Notes: a model not told the origin generated them from the sequence alone. DNA of 64,000 nucleotides from Chitinophaga dinghuensis (GCF_003259435.1 NZ_QLMA01000001.1:62001-126000); one strand, 5' to 3'; positions 18,218-26,933 are shown, counted from the stretch's first letter. Numbers and translations are program-made.

Positions 18218-19054
18218 TTATTGACCTGCATCCGTTTTTCCTACAATGACATATCCAGTAGTACCGTTAACGGTAGTCTGTTGGTAGTACATGCCATCAG
18301 GTGAAAGGTAATAAACCTGTCCGTTGATATTCACAGTCCTGGAACCTTCCGGAAGTGTGGTAATCAGATCAGGAGTGGCAGGTGCAGCATTGGTAGCAGG
18401 AGCCTGGACGTTGTTGTCCTGAGGCGCTTTACCCACTACTTTATATCTGCGACCATTGTCGGTCATTACTTCCTGGTAATAAGTACCATTTACATCATAG
18501 TAAACGTTACCGTTTACAGTCACTTGCTGAGCGTCGTCAGGGATATTTGGAACTACTGCGCCATCAGGGGCGGGAGCAACGGTGTATCCTGCACCATCGT
18601 CACTAGGTTGGTAGTAAGTACCGCCGTAGTAGTACATTGGACCCCAAGGGTAACCAAAACCAAGGGAGAAGTACCCAAACGGAAGGGCAGATACATAGAA
18701 ACCAAATGGAGGATAATAATAACGCCAGTAAGGTCTGAAGCCATGGGCGTGATAGCGATACATACCTGGGTATCCACCGCCAAAGCTTACACGATTATGA
18801 ACAACTACAGTGGACCTAGGTCCTGCAAAGTTATGACTGATACCTGCGTTAGGGGCTCGGTTAAACCTTGGAGCTGAACTGTTCACCCGTGGGCTGGAGT
18901 TTGCAAAATGAGGAGAGGACATGGTCCTGCCGCCGCCGAATCCTCCGAAGTGGCCGCCACCGCCACCGTGGCCTCTCTGTGCTTCTGCTGTTACAACTGT
19001 ACAGGTGCTTAAAACTCCACACAGCACCAACAGTCGGATTATTTTGTTTTTCAT
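18218..19054 (-). CDS. Secreted Gly/Tyr-rich DUF6515-like protein
   Basis: This 278-residue exported protein has a signal peptide (about 1-25), a Gly/His-rich stretch (about 26-45), a low-complexity Asn/Ser/Pro region, a Tyr/Pro/Phe-rich region (about 95-150) and two repeats in the C-terminal half of the form V-N-G-x-V-Y-Y, each followed by DGMYYQ- or NGTYYQ-like segments (about 183-215 and 242-272). The repeats look like small surface or periplasmic modules of DUF6515 proteins, whose function is not known. It has its own terminator and sits alone between two oppositely arranged genes. The family assignment is from memory of the repeat pattern. Confidence 0.82.
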   Translation of the reverse strand: MKNKIIRLLVLCGVLSTCTVVTAEAQRGHGGGGGHFGGFGGGRTMSSPHFANSSPRVNSSAPRFNRAPNAGISHNFAGPRSTVVVHNRVSFGGGYPGMYRYHAHGFRPYWRYYYPPFGFYVSALPFGYFSLGFGYPWGPMYYYGGTYYQPSDDGAGYTVAPAPDGAVVPNIPDDAQQVTVNGNVYYDVNGTYYQEVMTDNGRRYKVVGKAPQDNNVQAPATNAAPATPDLITTLPEGSRTVNINGQVYYLSPDGMYYQQTTVNGTTGYVIVGKTDAGQ

Positions 19055-19119
19055 GATTCAAGCTTTTCCTGTTAGTATCTAAGGCAAATATGATACCTGA
19101 AATACTAATAATTAGACCT

Positions 19120-20070
19120 TCAAGCGGGCTGAAAGTTTAATGCTGCCTGGAATCGTTCTGCAAGGGATGAAATATCTTCATGACGGGCTAAATCCTGTAT
19201 CCATTTAGCTGGAATGGCGTCATAACCATAGTGTAAACCAGCCAGTGCGCCGGCTACTGCGCCAGTGGTGTCTGTATCTTCGCCTAAATTCACGGCTTTT
19301 AACACACATTCTTCGTAGGTGGATGATGTTAAGAACGACCAGATAGCCGATTCCAGGGTATGTACCACATATCCGGACGCAATTATTTCATTTTCTTTAA
19401 CACTGCCGAGGTTTCCTTCCAGTACTCTTTTATAGAGTTTTATTTCAGCGGGACTAAAATGCCTTACCGCGAGGAAACTCTGAATGGTGTGCTGGAGCCG
19501 CTGATAAGCTTCCCATTTATCCGTTTCTGTCAGTAGAATACGTAAAAATTCCACATATATAAAGCATGCGAATACAGAGCGGAAATGTTGGTGCGTAATG
19601 CCGGATACTTCTTTTACCATCTGATATCTCTTTTCGATATCCATTTCATGGGCGATATAGAAAACTATCGGGGAGACACGCATCAGGGAGCCATTACCGT
19701 TTTCAAAATCTTCAAAACCGCCTGTTACGAGCGGGGAAGTCCCCAGGCCAACCCTATGAAGGGCACGGCGGGTAGTAGTACCGATATCGAATACTTTACC
19801 GTGAGCTGTCCAGAATCCTTCTGTGTACCATTTCACAAATAGCCGCGCCATCTGCTGCAAGTCATACCCGTTGATAAGACTTTCCACAGTGCAGAAAGTC
19901 AGGGAAGAGTCATCGGAAAAGGTGCCGGGAGGCTGATTCCAACTGCCATATCCCATCATATCCGTTACTGGTTTTTCCTGTAGGTAAGCCTGTGTTTCAA
20001 ATTCCACTGGTACGCCGAGTGCATCACCGACAGCAACGCCAAATAAAGTCCCGCTAATCTGTTGCAGCAT
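19120..20070 (-). CDS. ADP-ribosylglycohydrolase family protein
   Basis: This enzyme removes ADP-ribose from modified proteins or small molecules using two magnesium ions (DraG/ARH fold). The 316-residue length is normal. Metal-binding motifs are present: FSDDSS with Asp53-Asp54 near the N-terminus and GEDTDTTGAVAG in the C-terminal part, with an early GVAVGDALGVPVEF. No toxin or ADP-ribosyltransferase gene is adjacent, so nothing here points to a toxin-antitoxin role. It is cytoplasmic and appears monocistronic. Its upstream side is the long non-coding stretch 20071-21256. Confidence 0.93.
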   Translation of the reverse strand: MLQQISGTLFGVAVGDALGVPVEFETQAYLQEKPVTDMMGYGSWNQPPGTFSDDSSLTFCTVESLINGYDLQQMARLFVKWYTEGFWTAHGKVFDIGTTTRRALHRVGLGTSPLVTGGFEDFENGNGSLMRVSPIVFYIAHEMDIEKRYQMVKEVSGITHQHFRSVFACFIYVEFLRILLTETDKWEAYQRLQHTIQSFLAVRHFSPAEIKLYKRVLEGNLGSVKENEIIASGYVVHTLESAIWSFLTSSTYEECVLKAVNLGEDTDTTGAVAGALAGLHYGYDAIPAKWIQDLARHEDISSLAERFQAALNFQPA

Positions 20071-20286
20071 ATGTTAAAGTTTTATGGATGTTCGCGTGAA
20101 ATCTGTTCCTACAGGGGCTCCAGAGATGTCCAGGTTTCACTGAAAAATGGTTACTGTTAAATATTTTCCTTTATTCTGCGGAAGGAATGATGCGCTGTTC
20201 ATTTTGTTCAGTCTGCCATTTCCTTGTTCATTCTCATTCGCAGATTTATTTCTTTGTTTTCCAGGATTCCATGCCAATGTGTAATC

Positions 20287-20317
20287 TATCTTTGAGTCAT
20301 GATAATTGAATTATCAT
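20287..20317 (+). promoter_or_regulatory. TATCTTTG -7 element followed by a Fur-like palindrome
   Basis: TATCTTTG (20287-20294) matches the Bacteroidota -7 consensus TAnnTTTG. Four bases later lies ATGATAATTGAATTATCAT (20299-20317), a 9-bp inverted repeat around one base that resembles Fur-family operators. The nearest TTTG upstream is about 30 bp away, which is too far for a standard -33 box, so the promoter call is weak. No gene follows on the plus strand for 900 bp. Confidence 0.35.
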
Positions 20318-20606
20318 TTTAACACAGGCAAATGTTTAAAACAGAAGTATAAAATACTTAAAATTTACCAGAATATGAAGCATCAGCCATTATTGTTATT
20401 GAATAACCATTAAGTTGTTTTTTCCGCAGTTAATCCCGGCGTCGTCCAACAGCAGCTATACGTTTCAATTCCCGGATATTCCAATTTACAAAAAATTGGT
20501 TGTAGTGAGCTGGCAGTAGTGCCATAGCTACTGCTTTGCCGGAAGGTGAGTAATGATATCACTGTTATCAGATGCATGGATGCTGCAAGATGACTTGAGT
20601 ATCAGC

Positions 20607-20630
20607 GGGACTTTCTGTCTAGTTAGTCCC
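20607..20630 (+). repeat. GGGACT...AGTCCC hairpin repeat, copy 1
   Basis: GGGACT (20607-20612) pairs with AGTCCC (20625-20630) around a 12-nt loop. The unit closely resembles the one at 20921-20943: the first ten bases and the last nine before the final C are identical. Confidence 0.5.
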
Positions 20631-20920
20631 AGGCTTTTAGAGAACATTTATCTGATGATCATTCGTCTGGTTATAATATATCGGATTTCTCATGCAAGTC
20701 CCAGTTCTGTTCTGGTTTTTCTATTGTATAGGGTATCGCATCAAAAGAACTTTGACATGCCATAATAGAAGAATAGAAGGAAATGGGTAAAGAACCGGAT
20801 TGTTTTTCAAAGCAGTCCGTTTATTCTAAGATCCCGGCTGGATGGGCTTTCTGGCTGTCAATAATATTTTTTTCGGCACCATTGTTTGAACGATTGATTC
20901 AGTTTCATAGGATAAAAAAA

Positions 20921-20943
20921 GGGACTTTCTTTCCAGTTAGTCC
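20921..20943 (+). repeat. GGGACT...AGTCC hairpin repeat, copy 2
   Basis: GGACT pairs with AGTCC, around a loop that differs from copy 1 at two positions. Both copies are followed within 100 bp by a GGTTTTT-rich segment, so the duplicated piece may be longer but degraded. Confidence 0.5.
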
Positions 20944-21256
20944 AAGTACTTTTTCGTCATTTGGTTTTTTAATAGGTTATAACAAAGTGTTCTAGAGTCT
21001 ATTCATACTATAAGGACATAGCTACAGGAGCGGCTTTTCCAGGCTGTTCCTTCTCTTTAAAATTCCGGCAGAACCGTAATAGGTACTGCTGTCAAAATAA
21101 AAATTAGATCAATATATGATGTAAAATCATTTTTAGGGTGGTACAATTGAAGACTGAAATGAAGGGCTGTTTGTCTAAGCGGCCCCTGGATTTATATTAC
21201 AGGCTGCATAATTACAATGCTTTTATTATTTTGCTGTCAGTGAAAACCAATACAGT

Positions 21257-22156
21257 ATGCAATACCATCAACTTGGACCTTCTGAACTACTGGTGAGTGA
21301 AATTACTTTCGGCTGTATGTCTCTCGGGACGGATAATACCGCCAATGCCAGGCTGATCGGGGAGGCATGGGCACAAGGCATCAACCTCTTCGATACTGCA
21401 GATTTGTACGATCATGGCCGTAATGAGGAAACGCTCGGTAAAGCATTGAAAAGCATTGCCAGAGAAAAAGTGCTGATCGCTTCTAAAGTGGGTAACCAGT
21501 GGAAACCGGATAATAGCGGATGGGACTGGAATCCCCGGAAGGAATATATTTTGTCTGCTGTAGAAGCCAGCCTTCGCAGATTACAGACTGATTATATTGA
21601 TCTCTACCAATTGCACGGCGGTACCATGGAAGACCCTATTGATGAAACAATTGAAGCATTCGAACAGTTAGTACAACAAGGGAAAATAAGATACTATGGT
21701 ATTTCCTCCATCCGGCCACAGGTCATCAGGGAATATGTAAAGCGTTCCCGGATAGTCAGCGTCATGATGCAGTATAGCCTCCTCGATCGAAGGCCGGAAG
21801 AATCCTGCTTCCCCTTATTACAGGAGCATAACATTGGGGTACTGGCAAGAGGAACGGTAGCGAAGGGATTGCTGGTAGGTAAAGCCCCGGCGCAATACCT
21901 CAATTACACTGCAGAGGAAGTGCAGGCTGCCGCCGCGGCCATTGCCATCGCAGCAGGAGAGGAACGAACCGCTTCACAAACGGCTATCAGATATGTGCTG
22001 CAACAGCCGGCAGTATCTACTGCTGTGCTGGGGATTCGGACTACGTCTCATTTGCAGGATGCCATATCTGCCACCACTGCTCCAACCCTGACGCCAGGTG
22101 AACTAAGAAAACTGAATGCAAGTATACCAATCAATAAATACGAGCAGCATAGGTAG
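21257..22156 (+). CDS. Aldo/keto reductase
   Basis: This NADPH-dependent oxidoreductase of 299 residues reduces aldehydes or ketones, or works in reverse. The complete catalytic set is visible: Asp46 (FDTADLY), Tyr51, Lys77 (LIASKVG) and His120 (DLYQLHG). The fold is a TIM barrel with the C-terminal cofactor-binding part (VLGIRTTSHLQDAI, about 253-266). It is cytoplasmic. The following gene is in the same orientation but 335 bp away, with several hairpins in between, so they are probably not one transcript. The natural substrate is unknown; stress-related carbonyl detoxification is a guess. Confidence 0.93.
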   Translation: MQYHQLGPSELLVSEITFGCMSLGTDNTANARLIGEAWAQGINLFDTADLYDHGRNEETLGKALKSIAREKVLIASKVGNQWKPDNSGWDWNPRKEYILSAVEASLRRLQTDYIDLYQLHGGTMEDPIDETIEAFEQLVQQGKIRYYGISSIRPQVIREYVKRSRIVSVMMQYSLLDRRPEESCFPLLQEHNIGVLARGTVAKGLLVGKAPAQYLNYTAEEVQAAAAAIAIAAGEERTASQTAIRYVLQQPAVSTAVLGIRTTSHLQDAISATTAPTLTPGELRKLNASIPINKYEQHR

Positions 22157-22491
22157 TACGGATAGCACTTATAAGAAAAATAGTGTGCAGGCATAGCAGG
22201 GGCGGACACCATGGATCGTATACATATAGTAACCGTTGTGGGTACAGTTGGCATGAATAGTACCTATTATCTGTATGGAATGCAGATCCCAAGAACCAGA
22301 GGTTCTGGCATAGTCAACATGAATCGTACTTATCATTATAAATAGCATGGTTAGTAGGGTACGGTTACCGAAGATGATAGGGATGGCTTCCCTATCATCG
22401 CTATTACAGATACCGACGAATCTATTTGATTCGATGGTAACTCACTTGCAGGCATATACGTTATATTGGTAACTCATCTAAACTCCCGTTT
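22157..22491. other. Hairpin-rich spacer between the AKR and DJ-1/PfpI genes
   Basis: This 335 bp stretch is non-coding. It holds a perfect 11-bp hairpin (22373-22399, GATGATAGGGA with TCCCTATCATC), two 6-bp hairpins (AGAACC/GGTTCT at 22292-22306 and CGAATC/GATTCG at 22417-22433), a diverged direct repeat around CATGAAT-x-GTAC-y-TAT, and GGTAACTCA twice. No T-run follows the 11-bp stem, so it is not a classical terminator. Confidence 0.6.
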
Positions 22492-23181
22492 ATGCAAAAA
22501 TTAAAAGTCGGGATGCTGTTATTCCCCGGCGTAACTATCCTTGATTTCACGGGCCCTTATGAAGTTTTTTCGAAAGCCTGGTGTTTTGAAGTCATCATCC
22601 TGGGGGAAAATACAGATCCAATAAAAGCGGAAGGGGGCCTGCTATTACAGGCTAATGTTACGCTGGCAGAATGTCCACAGTTGGATGTAATCTTTATTCC
22701 AGGCGGGAAAGGCATCAATGATTTGCTGACAAACCCGTCAATAATGGGTTTCCTGCAACAGCAGGCTCCCAACGTAAAATACTTTACCTCTGTATGTACA
22801 GGCGCACTTGTATTGGCAGCAGCCGGTTTACTGGATGGATATAAGGCTACCACACATTGGCGTTCCCTGGAACTGTTGCGCATGTTTGGAGTTGAAACCC
22901 TGGAAGAAAGGGTGGTAAAAGATCGTAACCGTATTACAGGCGGTGGCGTTACTGCAGGAATTGATTTCGGATTGTCCTTTACCGCTATGATCGCTGGAGA
23001 AGAACTGGCAAAAGTGATACAATTACAATTAGAATATAATCCACAACCCCCCTTTCATGCTGGCTCTCCCAGAACAGCAGAAATGCCGGTATTACAACAA
23101 ACGCGTGAAATAACACAACTAATGCTCGAAACCAGAAAACGAATTATCCGCGAACTATTGCTAACAAAGTCAACCACCTGA
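22492..23181 (+). CDS. DJ-1/PfpI family protein, isonitrile-hydratase-like
   Basis: This 229-residue cytoplasmic protein has the flavodoxin-like DJ-1/PfpI fold. The nucleophile elbow is Cys102 in SVCTGALVLAAAG, and the supporting acid is Glu24 in GPYEVF. The sequence after the elbow (GLLDGYKATTHW) and the ITGGGVTAGIDFGL segment match isonitrile hydratase / GlxA-type members. It lacks the AraC-type DNA-binding domain of the GlxA regulators, so it is probably an enzyme or chaperone rather than a transcription factor. It is monocistronic with its own terminator at 23215. Confidence 0.9.
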   Translation: MQKLKVGMLLFPGVTILDFTGPYEVFSKAWCFEVIILGENTDPIKAEGGLLLQANVTLAECPQLDVIFIPGGKGINDLLTNPSIMGFLQQQAPNVKYFTSVCTGALVLAAAGLLDGYKATTHWRSLELLRMFGVETLEERVVKDRNRITGGGVTAGIDFGLSFTAMIAGEELAKVIQLQLEYNPQPPFHAGSPRTAEMPVLQQTREITQLMLETRKRIIRELLLTKSTT

Positions 23182-23214
23182 GAATAATTACCATCATATA
23201 ATCTTGTTATAACA

Positions 23215-23251
23215 GCAATTTTAATCACAGATTAAAATTGCACTCTTTTTA
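23215..23251 (+). terminator. Intrinsic terminator of the DJ-1/PfpI gene
   Basis: GCAATTTTAATC (23215-23226) pairs perfectly with GATTAAAATTGC (23230-23241) around ACA, followed by ACTCTTTTT. It lies 34 bp past the stop codon. Confidence 0.85.
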
Positions 23252-23384
23252 CACTGCAATTTTATCTCATTACCACTATTCTGAATATTTTTTAAGAAAA
23301 ATACCGCTGTGAAACCTTTGTCATGGCCTCTTTTTAAAAGCGGTGATTGTCATCATTGAACGATCCGATAATTAAATCTAATTT

Positions 23385-24224
23385 ATGATACGAAATAGAA
23401 TGAGAAGCATCTCAGGAGTATTACTTGCGGCCCTGTTGATACTGTTCCTGACCAATTGTGCACGGAATCCTTATCGCACTGCAAATAAATCCTATAAGCA
23501 GCAAGCGAAGCATTATGGAAGCACGGTCCGTCAGCAGCCAGGTACCCTTCGGGGTGCGGATGGTATTGAACCGGCCTATTGGGTAGGAACAACCAATTTC
23601 AACCTCAGAAAGCCGAATATGGTCATAATACACCATACGGCGCAGAACTCCTGCGAGCAAACCCTGAAAACTTTTACAATGGAAAGAACCCAGGTTAGTG
23701 CGCATTATGTTGTTTGTAGGAATGGTATGATTCATCATATGCTGAACGACTATCTGCGTGCCTGGCATGGTGGCCTCTCCAAGTGGGGAAATTGCACAGA
23801 TGTTAATTCGTCATCCATTGGTATCGAATTGGATAATAACGGCGATGAACCCTTCGCCGATGTACAAATCCAAAGTCTGCTAATACTACTGGATACCCTG
23901 CAGCACCGCTACAGTATCCCCGCAGCTAATTTTATTGGCCACGGAGATATCGCACCCACCCGCAAAAATGACCCAAGCGCCTACTTCCCCTGGCAGCTAC
24001 TCGCTCAAAAGGGATTCGGCCTTTGGTACAGCGATACCACCAATGTGCAGGTTCCGGACTATTTCAATACGCTCCAGGCCCTCCGCATTATAGGATATGA
24101 TCTGCGTGATACCACCGCTGCAATGACTGCATTTAAACGACATTTTATACCACAAGACTCTACCGCCGGCTTCTCAGAGGCCGATAAAAAAATCCTCTGG
24201 AACCTGCAGCAGAAGTACCAATAA
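23385..24224 (+). CDS. N-acetylmuramoyl-L-alanine amidase, lipoprotein, amidase_2 family
   Basis: This enzyme cuts the bond between N-acetylmuramic acid and the stem peptide in peptidoglycan or its fragments. The 279-residue protein has a lipoprotein signal (Cys25, FLTNCARN), so it is anchored to a membrane facing the periplasm. The zinc site is visible: His83/His84 in VIIHHTAQNS and His186 in FIGHGDIAPTRKNDP, with the catalytic region near residues 186-197. It resembles AmiD-type recycling amidases. It has its own terminator at 24284. Start at 23385 fits the signal; Met6 is an alternative. Confidence 0.93.
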   Translation: MIRNRMRSISGVLLAALLILFLTNCARNPYRTANKSYKQQAKHYGSTVRQQPGTLRGADGIEPAYWVGTTNFNLRKPNMVIIHHTAQNSCEQTLKTFTMERTQVSAHYVVCRNGMIHHMLNDYLRAWHGGLSKWGNCTDVNSSSIGIELDNNGDEPFADVQIQSLLILLDTLQHRYSIPAANFIGHGDIAPTRKNDPSAYFPWQLLAQKGFGLWYSDTTNVQVPDYFNTLQALRIIGYDLRDTTAAMTAFKRHFIPQDSTAGFSEADKKILWNLQQKYQ

Positions 24225-24283
24225 AGTACCATGCACAGCTTCCATAGAATTTTTTGGGGTTTACAATTGAAAAATGAAGACAG

Positions 24284-24313
24284 AATCCCGGCATCTGCCG
24301 GGATTATTTTTTG
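24284..24313 (+). terminator. Intrinsic terminator of the amidase gene
   Basis: AATCCCGGCA (24284-24293) pairs with TGCCGGGATT (24296-24305), followed by ATTTTTTG. It ends the amidase transcript. Confidence 0.88.
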
Positions 24314-24449
24314 CCCATTTCCCATAAATAGATTATTTTAATAATGGGTATTATGACACGAACACCAAAATCTGAGCACTCCGACCGACTGGTAAAAAAC
24401 TGATCCCTGTATTTAGCAATTACTCCATTTATCATTAATTCCACATGCC

Positions 24450-24833
24450 ATGAAAATTCATTTCAAATCCCTGTTGCTACCGGCATTCCCGGTAATGTTA
24501 CTCCTTGCTGTTGTTCATAAATCATCTGCTGCTATCCCGCTGGCACGAGTCAACAACGATACTTGCCTCGTGAAAACAGAAAGTAATTATGAGTTTCCCG
24601 ACAGCCTTCGGAAAAAAATACATGATCTGGTAGAAGATAAAATCGGTGGCGGTATCGATGAGAAAGGCATCGCGACCTGGGAAAACTCGCCAGATGCACC
24701 TGAATACTATCAGGTGATCCTCCGGAAAAATAAACTGTTCATCAAGTACAAAGGGATCGTTTGCCAGGATAAACTCATCTGGGAAAATGTAAAATCCTGC
24801 CAGGATGAACTGAAGAAGCTGTTGAATAAATAA
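24450..24833 (+). CDS. Small secreted protein of unknown function
   Basis: I do not recognise this 127-residue protein. It has a signal peptide (about 1-28, ending at SSAAIP) and a charged, Lys/Asp-rich mature part, with a central segment KIHDLVEDKIGGGIDEKG. Two cysteines in the C-terminal third (VCQDKLIWENVKSCQDEL) could form a disulfide in the periplasm. It stands alone between the amidase and the convergent GH88/105 gene. Confidence 0.75.
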   Translation: MKIHFKSLLLPAFPVMLLLAVVHKSSAAIPLARVNNDTCLVKTESNYEFPDSLRKKIHDLVEDKIGGGIDEKGIATWENSPDAPEYYQVILRKNKLFIKYKGIVCQDKLIWENVKSCQDELKKLLNK

Positions 24834-24860
24834 AAAAAGGGCGCTTGGAAAGGCGCCCCG
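24831..24860 (-). terminator. Intrinsic terminator of the GH88/105 gene
   Basis: GGGCGC (24839-24844) pairs with GCGCCC (24853-24858) and, on the minus strand, is followed by a seven-base T-run. It overlaps the last codon of the small secreted protein gene on the other strand. Confidence 0.85.
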
Positions 24861-24883
24861 ATTGATTCAAATTATAATCACGA

Positions 24884-26125
24884 CTATTTTTTCTTCGGCG
24901 GATTGGCAGCGTGATAACGCGCTACTTCAATACCAGCCTCGATTACAGGCCCGATGCCATGGAAGTCATTCAGCTCCGTCGGACGATTGTAATAAAATGA
25001 TATATCAGCAGAAGTATTGGTACCGATGCAAACATCCTTCAGCTGTCCGTCTTCGGTGATTTTCTCTTTTACCAATCCTTCCCATCCTTTTTCTGCAATA
25101 GTAATATAACGTTTGTCCAGCCAGCCCTCATTTACTGCGCGAGCAATGCAATAAACAAACATCGCTGTGCAGGAAGTTTCTGTATAGGAATCCGTACGAT
25201 CCAGTACCTGGTGGAAAATACCGCTGGCCGACTGATAAGGCGCTACGCCAAGAATCTGTCTGGTAAGATCTGCCAGCACCTCATTTCTACCCGGATGATT
25301 TTGTGGCAGAAAATTTAATAACTGCACTTTCGCCATCATGATCCATCCATTGGCGCGGCCCCAATGCGCTACCCCCTGACGTTTCAGATCTTCATAATAG
25401 TAGTGCACATATAACCCCGCTTTATCATCCCAGAGATAATTGGAGAAGTGCTTTATCTGTGCAACGGCATCATCAAAATATTTATTCTCGCCACTTAATT
25501 TTCCCATACGAGCCAGGAAAGGTACACTCATATACAGGTCATCTCCCCAGAGGGTCCACTTCACTGGAGTAGGGCGACACAAGGTTCCATCTGCCAGGCG
25601 TTCCTGTTTATTGAAAATATGATTGGCTGCATTGTCAATATAAGTTTTGTAATCAGGTCTTTTCACTGTGTTATACACATCAATCACACTGGCTCCCATA
25701 GCGCCACAATCGTCCAGTACCCGGAAATTGATCATCTGGTTGAAAGGGAAATTTGGATACTTTTCATTCTTCTGTTGCAGTATCTCAAATGGTTTGTAAT
25801 TGTCAAATGCAAAGGAAAGATGCTTCTTCGCATAATTACTGTATTTCTCCTCTTTCAGGTAATTGCCCAAATCCACCATGGCAATATTCAACACCCCGTT
25901 TGGATAATGCCAGGAACTAAGATTATCGGAAATTTTGGCTTTTACGCCGGCTGGAATCTCTTTACTGGTAGCGTAAGTCTGGTTGTTATCCCCTATAAAT
26001 TTGAAGGCAGCATGGGCTATTGCATAGTCGGCCACTTTTTTGACCACGGCGATATCATTATTCTCCTGGGCAGAGCAAATGCCCGCCAGACCTATGCCCA
26101 GGCATAATAAAGCAAGTTTTCTCAT
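24884..26125 (-). CDS. Glycoside hydrolase family 88/105 (unsaturated uronyl hydrolase)
   Basis: This exported enzyme (signal peptide about 1-19, ending ICSAQ) belongs to the GH88/105 fold, which removes the unsaturated uronic acid left at the end of pectin-, rhamnogalacturonan- or other lyase products. Likely catalytic and substrate residues are Asp138/Asp139 (RVLDDCGAMGAS), WGDD (193-196) and HWGRANGW (254-261), which matches the WGR-x-NGW signature of YteR/YesR-type enzymes. At 413 residues it has the usual length. It is expressed alone from a promoter overlapped by a LacI-type operator (26151-26190), so it is probably induced by a sugar breakdown product. Confidence 0.92.
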   Translation of the reverse strand: MRKLALLCLGIGLAGICSAQENNDIAVVKKVADYAIAHAAFKFIGDNNQTYATSKEIPAGVKAKISDNLSSWHYPNGVLNIAMVDLGNYLKEEKYSNYAKKHLSFAFDNYKPFEILQQKNEKYPNFPFNQMINFRVLDDCGAMGASVIDVYNTVKRPDYKTYIDNAANHIFNKQERLADGTLCRPTPVKWTLWGDDLYMSVPFLARMGKLSGENKYFDDAVAQIKHFSNYLWDDKAGLYVHYYYEDLKRQGVAHWGRANGWIMMAKVQLLNFLPQNHPGRNEVLADLTRQILGVAPYQSASGIFHQVLDRTDSYTETSCTAMFVYCIARAVNEGWLDKRYITIAEKGWEGLVKEKITEDGQLKDVCIGTNTSADISFYYNRPTELNDFHGIGPVIEAGIEVARYHAANPPKKK

Positions 26126-26150
26126 AACGGTAGTTGTGGATTAATAGGTC

Positions 26151-26190
26151 CAAATTAAGCCTCCTTTTTGATTAATGCAAACGATTGCAT
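26151..26190 (-). promoter_or_regulatory. Promoter and LacI-type operator of the GH88/105 gene
   Basis: On the minus strand, TTTG (complement of 26178-26181) is followed after exactly 19 bp by TTAATTTG (complement of 26151-26158), one mismatch from TAnnTTTG. The -33 box lies inside ATGCAAACGATTGCAT (26175-26190), an inverted repeat with a central CG as in LacI/CcpA-family operators. A bound repressor would block the polymerase. The start codon at 26125 is about 20 bp past the expected transcription start. Confidence 0.7.
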
Positions 26191-26282
26191 AAAATTCTCA
26201 GATTCCGATAGTTTTATGCTTTAATTTAGTGGCACTCAAAATAGCGCATAAGGCTATACGAAAAAAGGCCGTTAAATCGGGA

Positions 26283-26903
26283 ATGACTATGTACAGAGTA
26301 TTATGCCTGCTGATGCTGGCAGCAACAACCGGCTGCTATAGTAACCAGTCGGCGGAGGAAACAGATCAGGTAGCCGTAGCGGCGCCTGCAGAAAATCTGG
26401 AAGCGCCAGAAGAGAGAAATCAGAATATGGAAACCCGGCAGGATATATCCTGGGAAACCGTTGAAATATTTGATTTTTCCAACGCAAAGGTGAACAAGAC
26501 AATGCCGCTGTATGCCACCCGGCAACAGTTCGAAAATGCATGGGGGAAGCCCGATAGTCTGGCCACGCCAGATTACGACGCTGTCTGCGCCGCCCAGTTC
26601 GACGACGAGTTTGAATACATATACGCTCATGGTTCCCGCTTTGAACGCTGTCGGGACTCGGTGGTATGTGATCTCTATAACTTTCAGCCCGGCAATACCA
26701 TGACCAGCGGTAACATTACTTTATCGGCTGCCACAACCTGGCAGGACGCAAAGAAGCTGTTCCCGATGGCGGTACAACAGGCGGAGAATGAGGGTAGAAC
26801 AGATGTTATCACCCTTCGGGATGCGAAAGAAAGCGACGCCGGTATCCGGCTCCAGTTCCGCGATGGCAAGTTGGTAAGCATTAGCTATAACCTGCCTTGC
26901 TAA
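26283..26903 (+). CDS. Lipoprotein of unknown function
   Basis: I do not recognise this protein. I prefer a start at 26283, which gives MTMYRVLCLLMLAATTGCYS, a clear lipoprotein signal with the acylated cysteine at residue 18; the longer frame from 26229 would put 18 charged residues ahead of it. The mature part has a low-complexity Ala/Glu-rich linker and a 130-residue domain with four cysteines (near CAAQFDDEF, ERCRDSVVCDLYNF and the C-terminal Cys), possibly paired as disulfides. It is divergent from the GH88/105 gene and convergent with lutC. Confidence 0.78.
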   Translation: MTMYRVLCLLMLAATTGCYSNQSAEETDQVAVAAPAENLEAPEERNQNMETRQDISWETVEIFDFSNAKVNKTMPLYATRQQFENAWGKPDSLATPDYDAVCAAQFDDEFEYIYAHGSRFERCRDSVVCDLYNFQPGNTMTSGNITLSAATTWQDAKKLFPMAVQQAENEGRTDVITLRDAKESDAGIRLQFRDGKLVSISYNLPC

Positions 26904-26933
26904 AACGAGAATAACGCGCTCGGTTATACGTCT

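Larger units (their letters stand above)
20071..21256. other. 1.2 kb non-coding stretch with scattered palindromes
   Basis: No convincing gene is present. Two unrelated 70-codon open frames (20553-20765 and 20783-20995) lack recognisable features, and each overlaps one copy of a hairpin repeat. The stretch holds a Fur-like palindrome (20299-20317), a smaller palindrome AAGTAT-AAA-ATACTT (20345-20359), and two GGGACT/AGTCC hairpins. It may be decayed sequence or contain unrecognised small RNAs. Confidence 0.6.

Noticed and set aside
20553-20995. Two neighbouring 70-codon frames sharing a GTF..VSP stretch
   Set aside because: The shared residues come from the duplicated DNA hairpin rather than from a conserved protein; neither has family features.
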